From Rhizobium sp. NRK18 (lineage in GTDB: Bacteria > Pseudomonadota > Alphaproteobacteria > Rhizobiales > Rhizobiaceae), in assembly GCF_024385575.1 (NCBI RefSeq), contig NZ_JANFMV010000001.1, forward strand, positions 1,579,681 through 1,643,680: a stretch of DNA of 64,000 nt. The letters run 5' to 3'. Positions 17,508 through 30,166 of the stretch are shown piece by piece; the first letter of the stretch is position 1; each line of letters starts with the position of its first letter. The translations under genes were made by a program, and so were the position numbers. The notes under the pieces were generated by a model that was given only the letters and a program-made list of their open reading frames with translations, made no database searches and had not been told where the DNA came from.

Positions 17508-18486
17508 ATTTCACCCTCGGGTCGAGCAGCACGAGCAGGATGTCGGAGATCAGCATGCCGACGACCGTCAGCGATGAGAGCAGCAGCACGAAGGCGCCGG
17601 CGAGATACATGTCCTGCGACAGCAAAGCCTGCAGCATCAGCGGGCCGGCGGTCGGCAGGCTCAAGACGATGGCGGTGACGACAGCGCCGGAGACGAGGTT
17701 GGGCAGCACCCAGCCGATCGTCGAGACGAAGGGGTTCAATGCTACGCGAACCGGATATTTCATGATCAGCCAGAATTCGGACATGCCCTTGGCGCGGGCG
17801 GTGTCGACATAGGGCCTGTTCAATTCGTCGAGCAGATTGGCGCGCATGATGCGGATCAGGCTGGCGGTGGCACCGGTGCCGAGCACGACCACGGGCAGCC
17901 ACAGATGCTTCAAAAGGTCGATGAACCGGCCCCAGGACCAGGGGGCGTTGACGTATTCGTTCGAAAACAGCCCGCCGACATCGGAGCCGAAATAGACGAC
18001 GCCGATATACATGAGCACCAGCGCCAGCAGGAAGTTCGGCGTCGCCAGGCCCAGAAAGCCCAGCGTCGAGGCGACGTAGTCGCCGATCGAATACTTGCGG
18101 ACGGCCGAATAGATGCCGATCGGCAGGGATATGGCCCAGGAAAACAGAAGGGTGGCAAACGACAGGATCAGCGTCAGCGCCATGCGCTCCCAGATGAGCT
18201 CCGAGACCGGCTGGCGCCATTCGAACGACATGCCGAAGTCGCCATGCAGCAGGTTGGCGATCCACTTGAAGTACTGGACGTAGATCGGCTGGTCGAGGCC
18301 GAAGCGCTCGCGCAGATTGTCGATCGCGGACTGGTCGAGTATCTCGTTGGATTCAGCAAGCTTGGCGATATAGGTGGTCAGGTAGTCGCCGGGCGGTGCC
18401 TGGATCAGCAGGAAGGATACCACGGAGACCGCAAAGAGAAACGGGATCATCCAGAGGAGCCGTTTGAGAATATAGCGCCAGAGCAT
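17500..18486 (-). CDS. ABC transporter permease (DppB/OppB type)
   Basis: A 328-residue permease with about six helices. The N-terminus MLWRYILKRLLWMIPFLFAVSVVSFLL and the motif PGDYLTTYIA are followed by LRERFGLDQPIYVQYFKWIANLLHGDFGMSF, the hallmark of DppB/OppB proteins. The EAA loop is in YVDTARAKGMSEFWLIMKYPVRVALNP. It forms the membrane channel together with the DppC-like partner and is driven by the fused ATPase downstream. It is separated from the binding-protein gene by a hairpin. Confidence 0.92.
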   Translation of the reverse strand: MLWRYILKRLLWMIPFLFAVSVVSFLLIQAPPGDYLTTYIAKLAESNEILDQSAIDNLRERFGLDQPIYVQYFKWIANLLHGDFGMSFEWRQPVSELIWERMALTLILSFATLLFSWAISLPIGIYSAVRKYSIGDYVASTLGFLGLATPNFLLALVLMYIGVVYFGSDVGGLFSNEYVNAPWSWGRFIDLLKHLWLPVVVLGTGATASLIRIMRANLLDELNRPYVDTARAKGMSEFWLIMKYPVRVALNPFVSTIGWVLPNLVSGAVVTAIVLSLPTAGPLMLQALLSQDMYLAGAFVLLLSSLTVVGMLISDILLVLLDPRVKYD

Positions 18487-18530
18487 GGCTAAGAGCCGTC
18501 CGTTCGGTTCGTTTCAGGTCTTTCGGATGG

Positions 18531-18562
18531 AGTGCCGGCCCCGGTTGGGGAGGGCCGGCACT
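18531..18562 (-). terminator. Intercistronic stem-loop after the binding-protein gene
   Basis: The stem AGTGCCGGCC(C) / (G)GGCCGGCACT with a short loop lies between the binding-protein stop and the permease start. It lacks a T-run on the minus strand, so it more likely stabilises the upstream message or attenuates partly than fully terminates. Confidence 0.6.
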
Positions 18563-18575
18563 CTCGGGCGCGTCT

Positions 18576-20507
18576 TTACTTCTTGTAGAAGTAGGTCTGC
18601 GGAAGCGTCGGAGCCGGATCCGGATACATCCACGAGGACGGGATCTTGTCCGGAACGTTCATCAGCTTGTTGTTGACCACACCGAAGGTGCTGGTTGCCG
18701 AGGAGATCGAGAACATTTCGAACTGGTCGGCGGCGATCTGCAGGATCTTCTTGAAGATTTCCTCCTGCTTGGCCGGGTCGGCGGCGCCCTTGAACTCGTC
18801 ATAGAGCTTCAGGCGTTCCTTGTTCGATGCGTCCGGTTCCTCGCCTTCCTTGCCGCCGGTCAGGTACCAGCGCACCCACGGGATCGCCTGCCAGGAGCCC
18901 TGCGGATGGATCGGGAAGTAGTCGCGCGGATCGAAATAGGCATCGAGACCGCCCGGAGACTGCCAGACCATGAAGTCGTAGTCATTGGCTTCGCCGCGCG
19001 AATAGTAGATCGAGCGCTCGACCGAGGTGGCGTTCAGTTCGACGCCGATCTTCTGCCACTGCTCCTTCATGATTTCGAGCGCATCGCCCCAGTCGGGCTG
19101 CTCGATACCGGTGTAGTTGACGTTGAAGGTGAACCGCTTGCCGTCCGGGCGCAGGCGGTAGCCCTGGGCGTCCTTCTTGTCGAGGCCGGCGGCGTCGAGC
19201 AGCTCGTTGGCCTTGTCGGGGTCGTATTCGGTGAACTGGTGCGACAGCTGCTCGTTGTAGAGCGGGCTCTGCTCCAGCGGACCGATCTGCCATGGCTGGC
19301 CGACGCCCTGATAGACGATGTCGATGATCTCCTCACGATCGATGCCGAGCGACAGGGCGATGCGGACATTCTTGTCGTTCAGCAGCTTGCGCATCACCGG
19401 ATCCTTGTGTGTCAGGTTCAGGTGAATCGTCATCGTGCTCGAGCTGGACGGGGTTGCTTCATAGAAGTGGAAGCCACCCTTTTCCATGGCCTGTGCGAGC
19501 ACCGGCTTGTTGGCGAGCGTATCGATCTTGCGGCGCTGCATGTCGACATGACCGGCAACGGCTTCGAGCAGGAGCGCCTGGTTGTCGGGAGCGACACCCA
19601 TGGTGACTTCGTCGGTGTAGGGTAGCTGGTTGCCCTTGTCGTCGACCTGCCAGAAATAGGGGTTGCGGGTCATGACCACGCGGGTCGTGCCGGCGGTGTA
19701 GGCCTGGTCCGTCATGATCCACGGATCAAGCGTCGGACGGGCAGGGTTGCCCCAGCGGGCCGGCGATTCCAGTTCGCCGCACTTCAGCTTGAACAGCGAC
19801 GGCCAGTCCTCGACGCCGGGGGTCTCCTTGACCATCTTGTCGACGTCCGGATTGTACTTTGGCACGAACTGCTTGCAGTAGTGCTTGGCCCAGAAGACGG
19901 GTTCCTGGGCGAGTGGGGTGGCCAGAAGCTGCAGGAACAGGCCATAGGGGCCGGCAAACTTGAACTTGACGGTGTAGTCGTCGATCTTTTCCGCCTGCAT
20001 GCGCTTGTTGTCGACGACATAGTTCGACGGCGCGGACGGATAGAATTCCTCGTTGTTCAGGAGATCGTCGACGAAGAACATGACGTCGTCGGCGGTGAAG
20101 GGTTCGCCATCCGACCACTTCATGCCCTTGCGCAGATGGAATGTGAACTCGGTTGCGTCGGCATTGGCCTCCCAGCTCTCCGCGACGTTCGGTTCAATTC
20201 CGGACCAGTCGGCCTTCCAGCGCGTCAGGCCCTGGGGGCCGACGATGCGCAGGATGGAGTTGTGGTCGTTCGAGCCGCCGAGCATGCGGCGCAGCGTGCC
20301 GCCATAGGTGCCGGTCTCGTTGAGCGGCGTTATGACGTCCGGTTTTTCCGGCAGTCGCTGGTCGACGGGAGGCAGTTTGCCTGCCTTCACCTGTTCCTCG
20401 AGCATGGGAGCGTCCTGGTAGGCCCAGGCACTCAGCGGGGTCAGCATCAGCGCGACAGCGGCTGACGCCATCAGCGGCCGGCGCATCCTGCACCAAATGT
20501 TGTTCAT
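18576..20507 (-). CDS. ABC transporter substrate-binding protein, family 5 (large, 643 aa)
   Basis: A periplasmic binding protein of the SBP_bac_5 family. The signal peptide is RRPLMASAAVALMLTPLSAWA. The family motifs include WSDGEPFTADDVMFFVDDLLNN and NVRIALSLGIDREEIIDIVYQGVGQPW. Its length (643) is greater than typical dipeptide-binding proteins and fits the subgroup that binds oligosaccharides or other large plant-derived solutes. The ATG at 20507 has a strong AGAGGAGGA site. It is the first gene of the leftward operon, whose other genes encode two dehydratases and an esterase, so the cargo is probably a sugar acid or oligouronide (inference). Confidence 0.9.
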   Translation of the reverse strand: MNNIWCRMRRPLMASAAVALMLTPLSAWAYQDAPMLEEQVKAGKLPPVDQRLPEKPDVITPLNETGTYGGTLRRMLGGSNDHNSILRIVGPQGLTRWKADWSGIEPNVAESWEANADATEFTFHLRKGMKWSDGEPFTADDVMFFVDDLLNNEEFYPSAPSNYVVDNKRMQAEKIDDYTVKFKFAGPYGLFLQLLATPLAQEPVFWAKHYCKQFVPKYNPDVDKMVKETPGVEDWPSLFKLKCGELESPARWGNPARPTLDPWIMTDQAYTAGTTRVVMTRNPYFWQVDDKGNQLPYTDEVTMGVAPDNQALLLEAVAGHVDMQRRKIDTLANKPVLAQAMEKGGFHFYEATPSSSSTMTIHLNLTHKDPVMRKLLNDKNVRIALSLGIDREEIIDIVYQGVGQPWQIGPLEQSPLYNEQLSHQFTEYDPDKANELLDAAGLDKKDAQGYRLRPDGKRFTFNVNYTGIEQPDWGDALEIMKEQWQKIGVELNATSVERSIYYSRGEANDYDFMVWQSPGGLDAYFDPRDYFPIHPQGSWQAIPWVRWYLTGGKEGEEPDASNKERLKLYDEFKGAADPAKQEEIFKKILQIAADQFEMFSISSATSTFGVVNNKLMNVPDKIPSSWMYPDPAPTLPQTYFYKK

Positions 20508-20574
20508 GATTCCTCCTCTAAGGCGCGGCGATTGGACGTGCCGCATCTGGCAAGCTGGCATCATAGAGGCCATG

Positions 20575-20606
20575 TTGTCAAACAAATTTCAAATGATGTA
20601 TGACAT
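20575..20606. promoter_or_regulatory. Paired FadR/GntR-type operator sites in divergent promoter
   Basis: TTGTCAAACAA (20575-20585) matches the GntR/FadR pattern TnGTnnnACnA. ATGTATGACAT (20596-20606) has the same GT-N3-AC core. The two centres are 21 bp apart, about two helical turns. They sit between the divergent binding-protein (minus) and lactonase (plus) genes. A similar pair lies before the GntR gene. Confidence 0.5.
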
Positions 20607-20688
20607 GTTGCGTCGCATCTTAACCAGTGCGAGTATCCGCCTGCCTGACGATTTCGATAGGGACGGGCCGGAAGACGGGAGGAAATGC

Positions 20689-21570
20689 ATGCGGATTGAC
20701 TGTGTCCTGGAGCCTTGCAGCATTGTGGGCGAGGGACCTTTCTGGGATGTCGGACAGCAATGCCTTTGGTGGGTCGACATCCCTGCCGGCAAGGTTCATC
20801 GCTTTGATCCGGCTCATGGGGAAAACCGTTCGCGCGACTTCGGCGAAGTTGCCGGATGTCTTGCTGCGACGGCTGACGGCAAACTGGTGGTCGCCGGGCG
20901 GAACGGCATTTTCCGCTTCGATTTCGAGACCGGCGAGAAGACGCTGATCGTCGACCCCGAGCCCGATTTGCCGAAGAATCGCTTCAATGACGGCGCGACC
21001 GACTGCAAGGGGCGGTTCTGGGCGGGGACCATGCGCGAGGGCGGCGGGCCGGTGCCGGAGGGCACCATTTACCGGCTTGATCCGGACGGCACCTGCACGG
21101 CCTGGTTCAGCGAGATATTCACCCCCAACGGGCTGGCGTTTTCCGCCGACGGGAAGCGGATGTATTTCTCCGATTCCAACCCTGCCGTGCGCACCATCTG
21201 GGTCTGCGATTACGACAGCGAGACCGGAACGCCGTCCAATCGGCGGGTTTTCTTCGATACACGCGCGGTCGAGGGCCGGCCGGATGGCGGTACGGTGGAT
21301 GCCGAGGGCTGTTACTGGATGGCGGGCGTCGGCGGCTGGCAGCTGGTGCGCTACACGCCGGACGGCACGATCGACCGGATCATCGACATGCCGGCGGAAC
21401 GGCCGACGAAGATCATGTTCGGCGGGCCCGACCTCGATACACTCTATGTGACCAGTTTCGGCATCGAGAAGACGCCGGGGACTGAAGACCGGCAGCCATG
21501 CGCCGGCGGCCTTTTCGCCATAACCGGACTTGGTGTCCGGGGCGTAGCTCAAACCCCATTTGCAGGATAA
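20689..21570 (+). CDS. SMP-30/gluconolactonase family lactonase
   Basis: A 293-residue six-bladed beta-propeller hydrolase. Conserved metal-site motifs are GEGPFWD near residue 14 (Glu), RFNDGATDCKGRFWAGTM near 100 (Asn and Asp), FTPNGLAFSADGKRMYFSDS near 145 and RPDGGTVDAEGCYWMAG near 200. Relatives hydrolyse sugar lactones to the acids used by dehydratases, which fits the downstream DgoD-like enzyme. The ATG at 20689 has GGGAGGAAA upstream. It opens the rightward operon and probably acts on the product of an upstream dehydrogenase. Confidence 0.92.
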   Translation: MRIDCVLEPCSIVGEGPFWDVGQQCLWWVDIPAGKVHRFDPAHGENRSRDFGEVAGCLAATADGKLVVAGRNGIFRFDFETGEKTLIVDPEPDLPKNRFNDGATDCKGRFWAGTMREGGGPVPEGTIYRLDPDGTCTAWFSEIFTPNGLAFSADGKRMYFSDSNPAVRTIWVCDYDSETGTPSNRRVFFDTRAVEGRPDGGTVDAEGCYWMAGVGGWQLVRYTPDGTIDRIIDMPAERPTKIMFGGPDLDTLYVTSFGIEKTPGTEDRQPCAGGLFAITGLGVRGVAQTPFAG

Positions 21571-21575
21571 CGATT

Positions 21576-22754
21576 ATGAAGATTACCGCTCTGCGTTCGT
21601 TCATGAGTTGCGACCGGGATCGGCCGCGCGTGCTGGTCGCCATCGACACCGACGAGGGTATCACCGGCTGGGGCGAGTGCTACAATCACGGTCCCGACCG
21701 GGCTTTGCCGCCGCTTCTCGACTACCTCTATCTGCAGATTGAGGGCCAGGATCCGAGACGGATCGAAGCCCTTGTCCTGAAGCTCATGCAGCAGAGCCGT
21801 TTTCCCCCGGGCGCTCTCGGCCTTGCGGCGATCTCGGCCATCGACCACGCGCTCTGGGATATTTCCGCAAAGGCGCTGAACGTGCCGGTCTACATGCTGC
21901 TCGGCGGCAATGTGCGCGATCGGGTGCGTGTCTATCAGGGCGTCTACACAGCGCCGGAACCCGAGCGCATCCGCGACCATTGCATCGAGATGCGCGAGAG
22001 CTACGGGCTCACCGCCTTCAAGCTGTCGCCCTACCGGATCGACATTCATGCCAACCCGTGGGGCAAGGTTCTGAGGACCACCGGCGACTGGGTCGAGAAG
22101 GTTACGGAAGCCTGCGGCGAGGATGTGGAGTTCGCCTTCGACGCCCATGCCAAGATTTACGAGTCCTGGCAGGCGGTGCAGCTTGGTGACGTGCTGGCGC
22201 AGTTCAACCCGCTGTTTTACGAGGAGCCGATCCGGCCGGAGAATTTCGAGGCGTGGGGCAGGCTCAAATCGCAGTTGAAGGTGCCTTTGGCCACGGGCGA
22301 GAGCCTGTTTTCCAAGTTCGAATTCCTGCGTCTGCTGCAGGTCTCGGGCGCCGACATCATCCAGCCGGACATCTGCGTCATCGGCGGGCTTCTCGAGATG
22401 CGCAAGATCGCGGCGATGGCCGAGGCCCATTATGTCAGCGTCGCGCCGCACAATCCGATGGGGCCGCTGGCGACGGCCGTCAACCTGCATTTCGCCGCCT
22501 CGCAGCCGAACTTCAAGATCCTCGAATATCGCCTGCCGGTCGGCGCCGCCTATCACAGCGACGGCATGAGCGGCGACGAGCGGGTCGGCTATGTCGTCGA
22601 TCCCTATGTGCCGAAGGACGGCTACCTGGAGCTCAGGCCCGATCGGCCCGGCTGGGGCGTGGAGATCGACGAGGAGTATCTGAAAACCGACCGCTACGTG
22701 CATTGGGAGCGCAAGCTGCCGATCCGCCCCGACGGTTCGACCGCACATTGCTGA
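21576..22754 (+). CDS. Enolase-superfamily dehydratase, D-galactonate dehydratase-like
   Basis: A 392-residue enzyme with the DgoD-type catalytic layout. D189 and H191 lie in FAFDAHAKIY, E216 in FYEEPIRPEN, E242 in LATGESLFSKFEF and H292 in VAPHNPMGPLAT. These correspond to the Asp-x-His pair, metal-binding glutamates and catalytic histidine of D-galactonate and mannonate dehydratases, so conversion of an aldonic acid to a 2-keto-3-deoxy acid is likely. The substrate remains uncertain. It follows the lactonase by 5 nt and precedes the esterase by 9 nt in one operon. Confidence 0.85.
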   Translation: MKITALRSFMSCDRDRPRVLVAIDTDEGITGWGECYNHGPDRALPPLLDYLYLQIEGQDPRRIEALVLKLMQQSRFPPGALGLAAISAIDHALWDISAKALNVPVYMLLGGNVRDRVRVYQGVYTAPEPERIRDHCIEMRESYGLTAFKLSPYRIDIHANPWGKVLRTTGDWVEKVTEACGEDVEFAFDAHAKIYESWQAVQLGDVLAQFNPLFYEEPIRPENFEAWGRLKSQLKVPLATGESLFSKFEFLRLLQVSGADIIQPDICVIGGLLEMRKIAAMAEAHYVSVAPHNPMGPLATAVNLHFAASQPNFKILEYRLPVGAAYHSDGMSGDERVGYVVDPYVPKDGYLELRPDRPGWGVEIDEEYLKTDRYVHWERKLPIRPDGSTAHC

Positions 22755-22763
22755 GGGTGAGGC

Positions 22764-23675
22764 ATGGCCGAGGCGCAGGAGACGTTGCGTAGCCGGATTG
22801 CGGCGCTGATCGGATGGCGGGATGGCGTGGCAGCCACCGGCCGGGCGATCGAGACCGTAGCCATGACGGGTGGTGGCAGCCGGCAATCGGTCGTTCTGTC
22901 GGTCGATGGCCGCGACGTTCCCGGCATCCTGCTTCTGCCCGAGCGCCTGCCTTGCCCGGCGATCCTTTACTGCCACGCCCATGGTGGCAACTACGAGCAG
23001 GGGGCGGACGAGCTTCTGACCGGCGCACCGTATCTTGCCGGACCCTATGCGGAGGATCTCCTCCAGCTCGGCTTTGCTGTCCTGTCCGTCGACACGCCGG
23101 GCTTCGGATCGCGGCGGGGCGAGGGAAGCGAAAGCGCCATGGCCAAGGCGGCGCTCTGGCGCGGCGACAGCCTGTTTAGCGAGATGCTGAAGTGCCAGGC
23201 GGCGGCGCTCGGCTATCTGGCGGCGCGGCCGGAGGTCGACGGGCAAAGGATTGCGGCGCTCGGCATATCGATGGGCGGAGCGCTGGCATCCTGGCTGGGC
23301 GCACTGGACAGCCGGATTTCAGCCGTTGCCGATCTCTGCATGCTTGCCGACATCCAGGAGCTGATCGCGCTTGGCGTTCATGACCGGCACGGCATCTATC
23401 TCACCGTGCCTGGCCTGCTTGCCTTGGCTGATATGGGCGATGTCGCCGGACTGATTGCGCCGCGCCCGCAGTTCGTCGGTCACAAACGGGGCGATCATCT
23501 GACGCCGCCGTCCGCCCGGGATGCGGCTCTGGCGAAACTCAAGGCGGCCTATCAGGCGGCAGGCGCCGAGAGCGCGCTCGACTGCTTTCTCGGCGATGGC
23601 GATGGCCACAAGGAAAGCCCGGCCATGCGGCAGGCGGCGCTCGCATTTTTGAAGCGGCGGGCGGCGGCACAGTGA
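22764..23675 (+). CDS. Alpha/beta hydrolase (dienelactone hydrolase/acetyl xylan esterase-like)
   Basis: A 303-residue hydrolase. ILYCHAHGGNYEQG forms the oxyanion region near residue 70, GISMGGALAS near 170 carries the nucleophilic Ser, VGHKRGDHLTPP near 235 the likely Asp, and GDGDGHKES near 285 the His. It differs in type from the HSL-like esterase of the leftward operon, so the locus has two unrelated esterases. Start ATG with GAGGGTGAGG. Probably deacylates or opens an ester in the catabolised solute (inference). Last gene of the rightward operon. Confidence 0.85.
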   Translation: MAEAQETLRSRIAALIGWRDGVAATGRAIETVAMTGGGSRQSVVLSVDGRDVPGILLLPERLPCPAILYCHAHGGNYEQGADELLTGAPYLAGPYAEDLLQLGFAVLSVDTPGFGSRRGEGSESAMAKAALWRGDSLFSEMLKCQAAALGYLAARPEVDGQRIAALGISMGGALASWLGALDSRISAVADLCMLADIQELIALGVHDRHGIYLTVPGLLALADMGDVAGLIAPRPQFVGHKRGDHLTPPSARDAALAKLKAAYQAAGAESALDCFLGDGDGHKESPAMRQAALAFLKRRAAAQ

Positions 23676-23736
23676 ACGGCTTGCTGCCGACCGAGTGGCT
23701 TTTGTCTGAACGGCGGCGACGACCTGTTTGCTTAAT

Positions 23737-23769
23737 TTATCATACAAGTATAGCGTATATGTATGAATA
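23737..23769. promoter_or_regulatory. Candidate autoregulatory operator pair of the GntR regulator
   Basis: TTATCATACAA (23737-23747) and ATGTATGAATA (23759-23769) each differ by one position from the sites at 20575-20606 in the GT-N3-AC core. Their centres are 22 bp apart. The block is AT-rich and lies about 100 nt upstream of the regulator gene. Confidence 0.4.
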
Positions 23770-23862
23770 TAAACTGGAGTCGGAGAGGCACCAGGTCGCG
23801 TCAAAAAGGATTTTCTTGACAAAGCCTTGCCGAGGGCCTTCGGAGAAGGGGCAGTTGAAGAG

Positions 23863-24642
23863 ATGCCGGGGAGAAAGAAGACCGTGGAAGGGTTTGCGAA
23901 GTTCGCCAACAAGGGCAAGGGCACGCTTGTCTCGAAAATTGGCGAAGAGCTGAGGCGCGCCATACAGTCCGGAAAATTCTCGCCCGGCGAAAAGCTGCCG
24001 AGCGAAGTGCAACTGACCGAGACCTATGGCGTCAGCCGCACCGTGGTGCGCGAGGCGATCGCAGCCTTGCGGGCGGACGGCCTTGTCGTAGCAAGACAGG
24101 GGGCCGGCGTCTTCGTTCTGGAATCCTCGTCCGTGCCATTTTTCCCGCAACAGCGCATCGACCAGGCGCGCGTCTCCTCGATGATCGAGCTTCTGGAACT
24201 GCGCACGGCCGTCGAGGTCGAGGCGGCAGGTCTTGCCGCCCAGCGCCGGTCTCCCGCGCAGGAAGACCGCATCTTCAGCTGTCACGCCGCTGTGGTCGCC
24301 TGCATCGAGGCGCAACGGCCAACCTCGGAAGAAGACTTCGCCTTCCACCTGGCGATCGCGAGCGCCACGAACAATCCGCGCTTCCCGGAATTCCTGTCGC
24401 GGCTCGGCACGCAGATCATTCCGCGCGCCGCACTGCAGACCGAGAGCGGCGATGCGCAGGACATGAGTTATGCCAAGCGGATCTGCGCCGAGCACGAGGC
24501 GATCGTGGTGGCGATTTCCAACGGCGACGAGGAGGGCGCGCGCGAGGCGATGCGCCGGCACCTGAAAGGCAGCCAGGCCCGCTACCGCGCCCTGTTGCGC
24601 TCTGATGCGCTCTCGGGTGCCGCGCGGACGCTGTCGTCCTGA
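23863..24642 (+). CDS. GntR-family regulator, FadR subfamily
   Basis: A 259-residue DNA-binding regulator. The winged helix-turn-helix (IGEELRRAIQSGKFSPGEKLPSEVQLTETYGVSRTVVREAIAALRADGLV, about residues 27-80) is followed by an all-helical FCD effector domain (LLELRTAVEVEAAGLAA, FHLAIASATNNPRF, EHEAIVVAISNGDEEGAREAMRRHL). FCD regulators bind acidic sugars or organic acids and usually control adjacent catabolic genes, here the divergent sugar-acid operons. The ATG at 23863 was chosen. Upstream in-frame sequence from a TTG is not family-like. A terminator follows. Confidence 0.9.
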   Translation: MPGRKKTVEGFAKFANKGKGTLVSKIGEELRRAIQSGKFSPGEKLPSEVQLTETYGVSRTVVREAIAALRADGLVVARQGAGVFVLESSSVPFFPQQRIDQARVSSMIELLELRTAVEVEAAGLAAQRRSPAQEDRIFSCHAAVVACIEAQRPTSEEDFAFHLAIASATNNPRFPEFLSRLGTQIIPRAALQTESGDAQDMSYAKRICAEHEAIVVAISNGDEEGAREAMRRHLKGSQARYRALLRSDALSGAARTLSS

Positions 24643-24666
24643 TTTTTCTCGATAGGGAATGATGTC

Positions 24667-24690
24667 GGGCGGCCCACGGGCCGCCCTTTT
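24667..24690 (+). terminator. Rho-independent terminator after the GntR gene
   Basis: The stem GGGCGGCCC / GGGCCGCCC closes a 2-nt unpaired tip and is followed by TTTT. It lies 24 nt after the stop codon and 5 nt before the convergent isomerase stop. Confidence 0.85.
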
Positions 24691-24694
24691 CCGT

Positions 24695-25948
24695 TCAGAG
24701 TGCCGCGCCGTGTTCGGCGATCATCTTCGTCAGGCTGCCATCGGCCGGGAAGAGCGGGATCAGGCAGGCCTGCAGCGCATGATAGATGTCGTCGCGGGTC
24801 GGGAAGAGTTCGGCTTCCGGCTTCATGTCTTCCGACAATTGCTGGTGCCAGCCGCCATTCTCGCGATCGACGAAGTGGCGGGCGATGGTGTCCCAGATCT
24901 TGCGGTAGCTCTCCTCGTGGAAGTCGCCGAATGCGTGCTCGTTGAGGAAATGCGCAGCACCTGCGCCTTCGGCCATCGGCCACCAGAGCTTGAAGGCGCG
25001 GGAGACTGCATTGTCCCAGCCGATGGTGTAGACGAAGCCACCGCGGTCACGGTCCCAGCCGAGCGCCATGGACTGGAAGAACAGCGCCTTTGCGGCTTCC
25101 GGCATCCAGTCGTGCTTTCTGCCGCCGAGTGTCCAGAGCTGCAGGACGAGGCGGGCCCATTCGAGCCAGTGGCCGGGCGTCGAGCCGGACGGGCGGAACA
25201 TCTGGTCGCCGTCGTAATCCTGGTCGACGGTCCAGTCCGCGTCGAAATGCTCGGGAACGCGGAAGCTGAGTTCGGCAGCCTTGCGGTTGATGATCAGGTC
25301 GGCGATGCGCTCGGCCTTGGCGAGATAGTCGCGCTCGCCGGTCACCTCGAAGGCCGCCATCAGGGCCTCCGTCAGGTGCATGTTGCAGTTCTGGCCGCGA
25401 TAGGTGCCGCCGTCCTTGGCCGACCAGTCGCGTTCGAATTCCTCGGCGATGGCGCCGTGGGCGTCTTCCCAGAAGCGGTTGTTGATGACGGCGGTGATAT
25501 CAGCCAGCAACTCGTCGGCCAGCGGATGGCCGACGGCCTTGGCGGATGAGGCGGCCAGCAGCACGAAGGCGTGGCCGTAGCCCTGCTTGGAGGCGTCGAC
25601 CGGTCCATTGTCATCGACCCGCCAGAAATAACCGCCGTGTTCGGTGTCGCGGTGGCGGTTCCAGAGGAAGGTCATGCCGTGGTCGACGATGTCCCAGGCG
25701 CCGGGGCGGCCGAGCAGATGGGCGATCGCGAAGCAATGGATCATCCGGCAGGTGACGTGGATGCCGCGTACCGGATTATCCGCTTTCGGCACGCTGCCGT
25801 CGAGGTTTAGCTCGAAGAAGCCACCCTTGGGATTGATGATCGCGCCTTCGAAGAAGTTGAACAGGTTGTCGGCCTGGCCCATCAGCCAGCGGCGGTGATA
25901 GGGGCGGTCTTTCCACTTTTCCGGATTGGCTTCCGCAATTTGACCCAT
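24695..25948 (-). CDS. AGE-family sugar epimerase/isomerase (mannose isomerase-like)
   Basis: A 417-residue (alpha/alpha)6-barrel enzyme of the N-acylglucosamine 2-epimerase superfamily. Characteristic stretches are [78 protein letters not shown] and [11 protein letters not shown], with several conserved His. Length and motifs resemble Agrobacterium-type D-mannose isomerases (aldose-ketose isomerisation) and YihS. It is transcribed toward the GntR gene and may be a separate unit, but its position suggests it handles a sugar from the same solute. Confidence 0.85.
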   Translation of the reverse strand: MGQIAEANPEKWKDRPYHRRWLMGQADNLFNFFEGAIINPKGGFFELNLDGSVPKADNPVRGIHVTCRMIHCFAIAHLLGRPGAWDIVDHGMTFLWNRHRDTEHGGYFWRVDDNGPVDASKQGYGHAFVLLAASSAKAVGHPLADELLADITAVINNRFWEDAHGAIAEEFERDWSAKDGGTYRGQNCNMHLTEALMAAFEVTGERDYLAKAERIADLIINRKAAELSFRVPEHFDADWTVDQDYDGDQMFRPSGSTPGHWLEWARLVLQLWTLGGRKHDWMPEAAKALFFQSMALGWDRDRGGFVYTIGWDNAVSRAFKLWWPMAEGAGAAHFLNEHAFGDFHEESYRKIWDTIARHFVDRENGGWHQQLSEDMKPEAELFPTRDDIYHALQACLIPLFPADGSLTKMIAEHGAAL

Positions 25949-26064
25949 CGTCTTCTCCCGTTATGCTGGCGTCATCAAATCGGTCCACCATCTATCGCTT
26001 TTGCCCGCCGATGTCACCGTTGCGGCACCCTTGTCGTTGATCAAGTTTTGCGATGGACATGTTG

Positions 26065-26084
26065 ACATAAAGATATCTTTATGT
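26065..26084. promoter_or_regulatory. Perfect palindromic operator upstream of metH (SahR type)
   Basis: The core ATAAAGATATCTTTAT is the centre of a perfect 20-bp palindrome 39 nt upstream of the metH start. A TTGACA hexamer (26062-26067) overlaps its left edge, so a bound repressor would block the promoter. The same 16-bp core lies upstream of the ArsR-methyltransferase regulator and metF at 60187-60202. This fits the known ArsR-family SahR control of methionine-cycle genes. Confidence 0.8.
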
Positions 26085-26123
26085 GATCTGCAGTGCTTAT
26101 GCATGCACACGAGGAGAATGCCC

Positions 26124-29894
<3,771 letters not shown>

Positions 29895-29913
29895 CTTACG
29901 CCGTTTGGACATG

Positions 29914-30066
29914 CCCCTCCCCAGCCCCTCCCCACAAGGGGGAGGGGCTTCGCCGCCACGCGCTTGTTCTCCCCCACAGACCTTAAAATCAGTTCGAGGT
30001 TTGCAGGGTGGGAATGCGTTGCCGGAGGTTAGTCCCTCCCCCTTGTGGGGAGGGGTTGGGGAGGGG
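29914..30066. repeat. 33-bp inverted repeat pair in intergenic region
   Basis: Arms at 29914-29946 and 30034-30066 are reverse complements with a single mismatch. Each contains the smaller palindrome CCCTCCCC...AAGGGGGAGGGG. Such C-rich pairs recur between rhizobial genes and may act as a terminator for both flanking convergent genes (metH and the PHP gene). The 87-nt spacer contains no gene. Confidence 0.7.
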
Positions 30067-30166
30067 AACTCGCGCTAGCGATTATTCTTCGCAAACCGAT
30101 TCAACCTGTTGAGCATCCGATTCCGCTTTTTGCTCCAAGGCCCTGTTTCAGAATCCCTTTCCAGCC

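Noticed and set aside
25949..26123. Cobalamin or SAM riboswitch upstream of metH
   Set aside because: The leader is only a few tens of nucleotides after the operator and shows none of the conserved B12-box or SAM-II elements. Control by the palindrome is sufficient.
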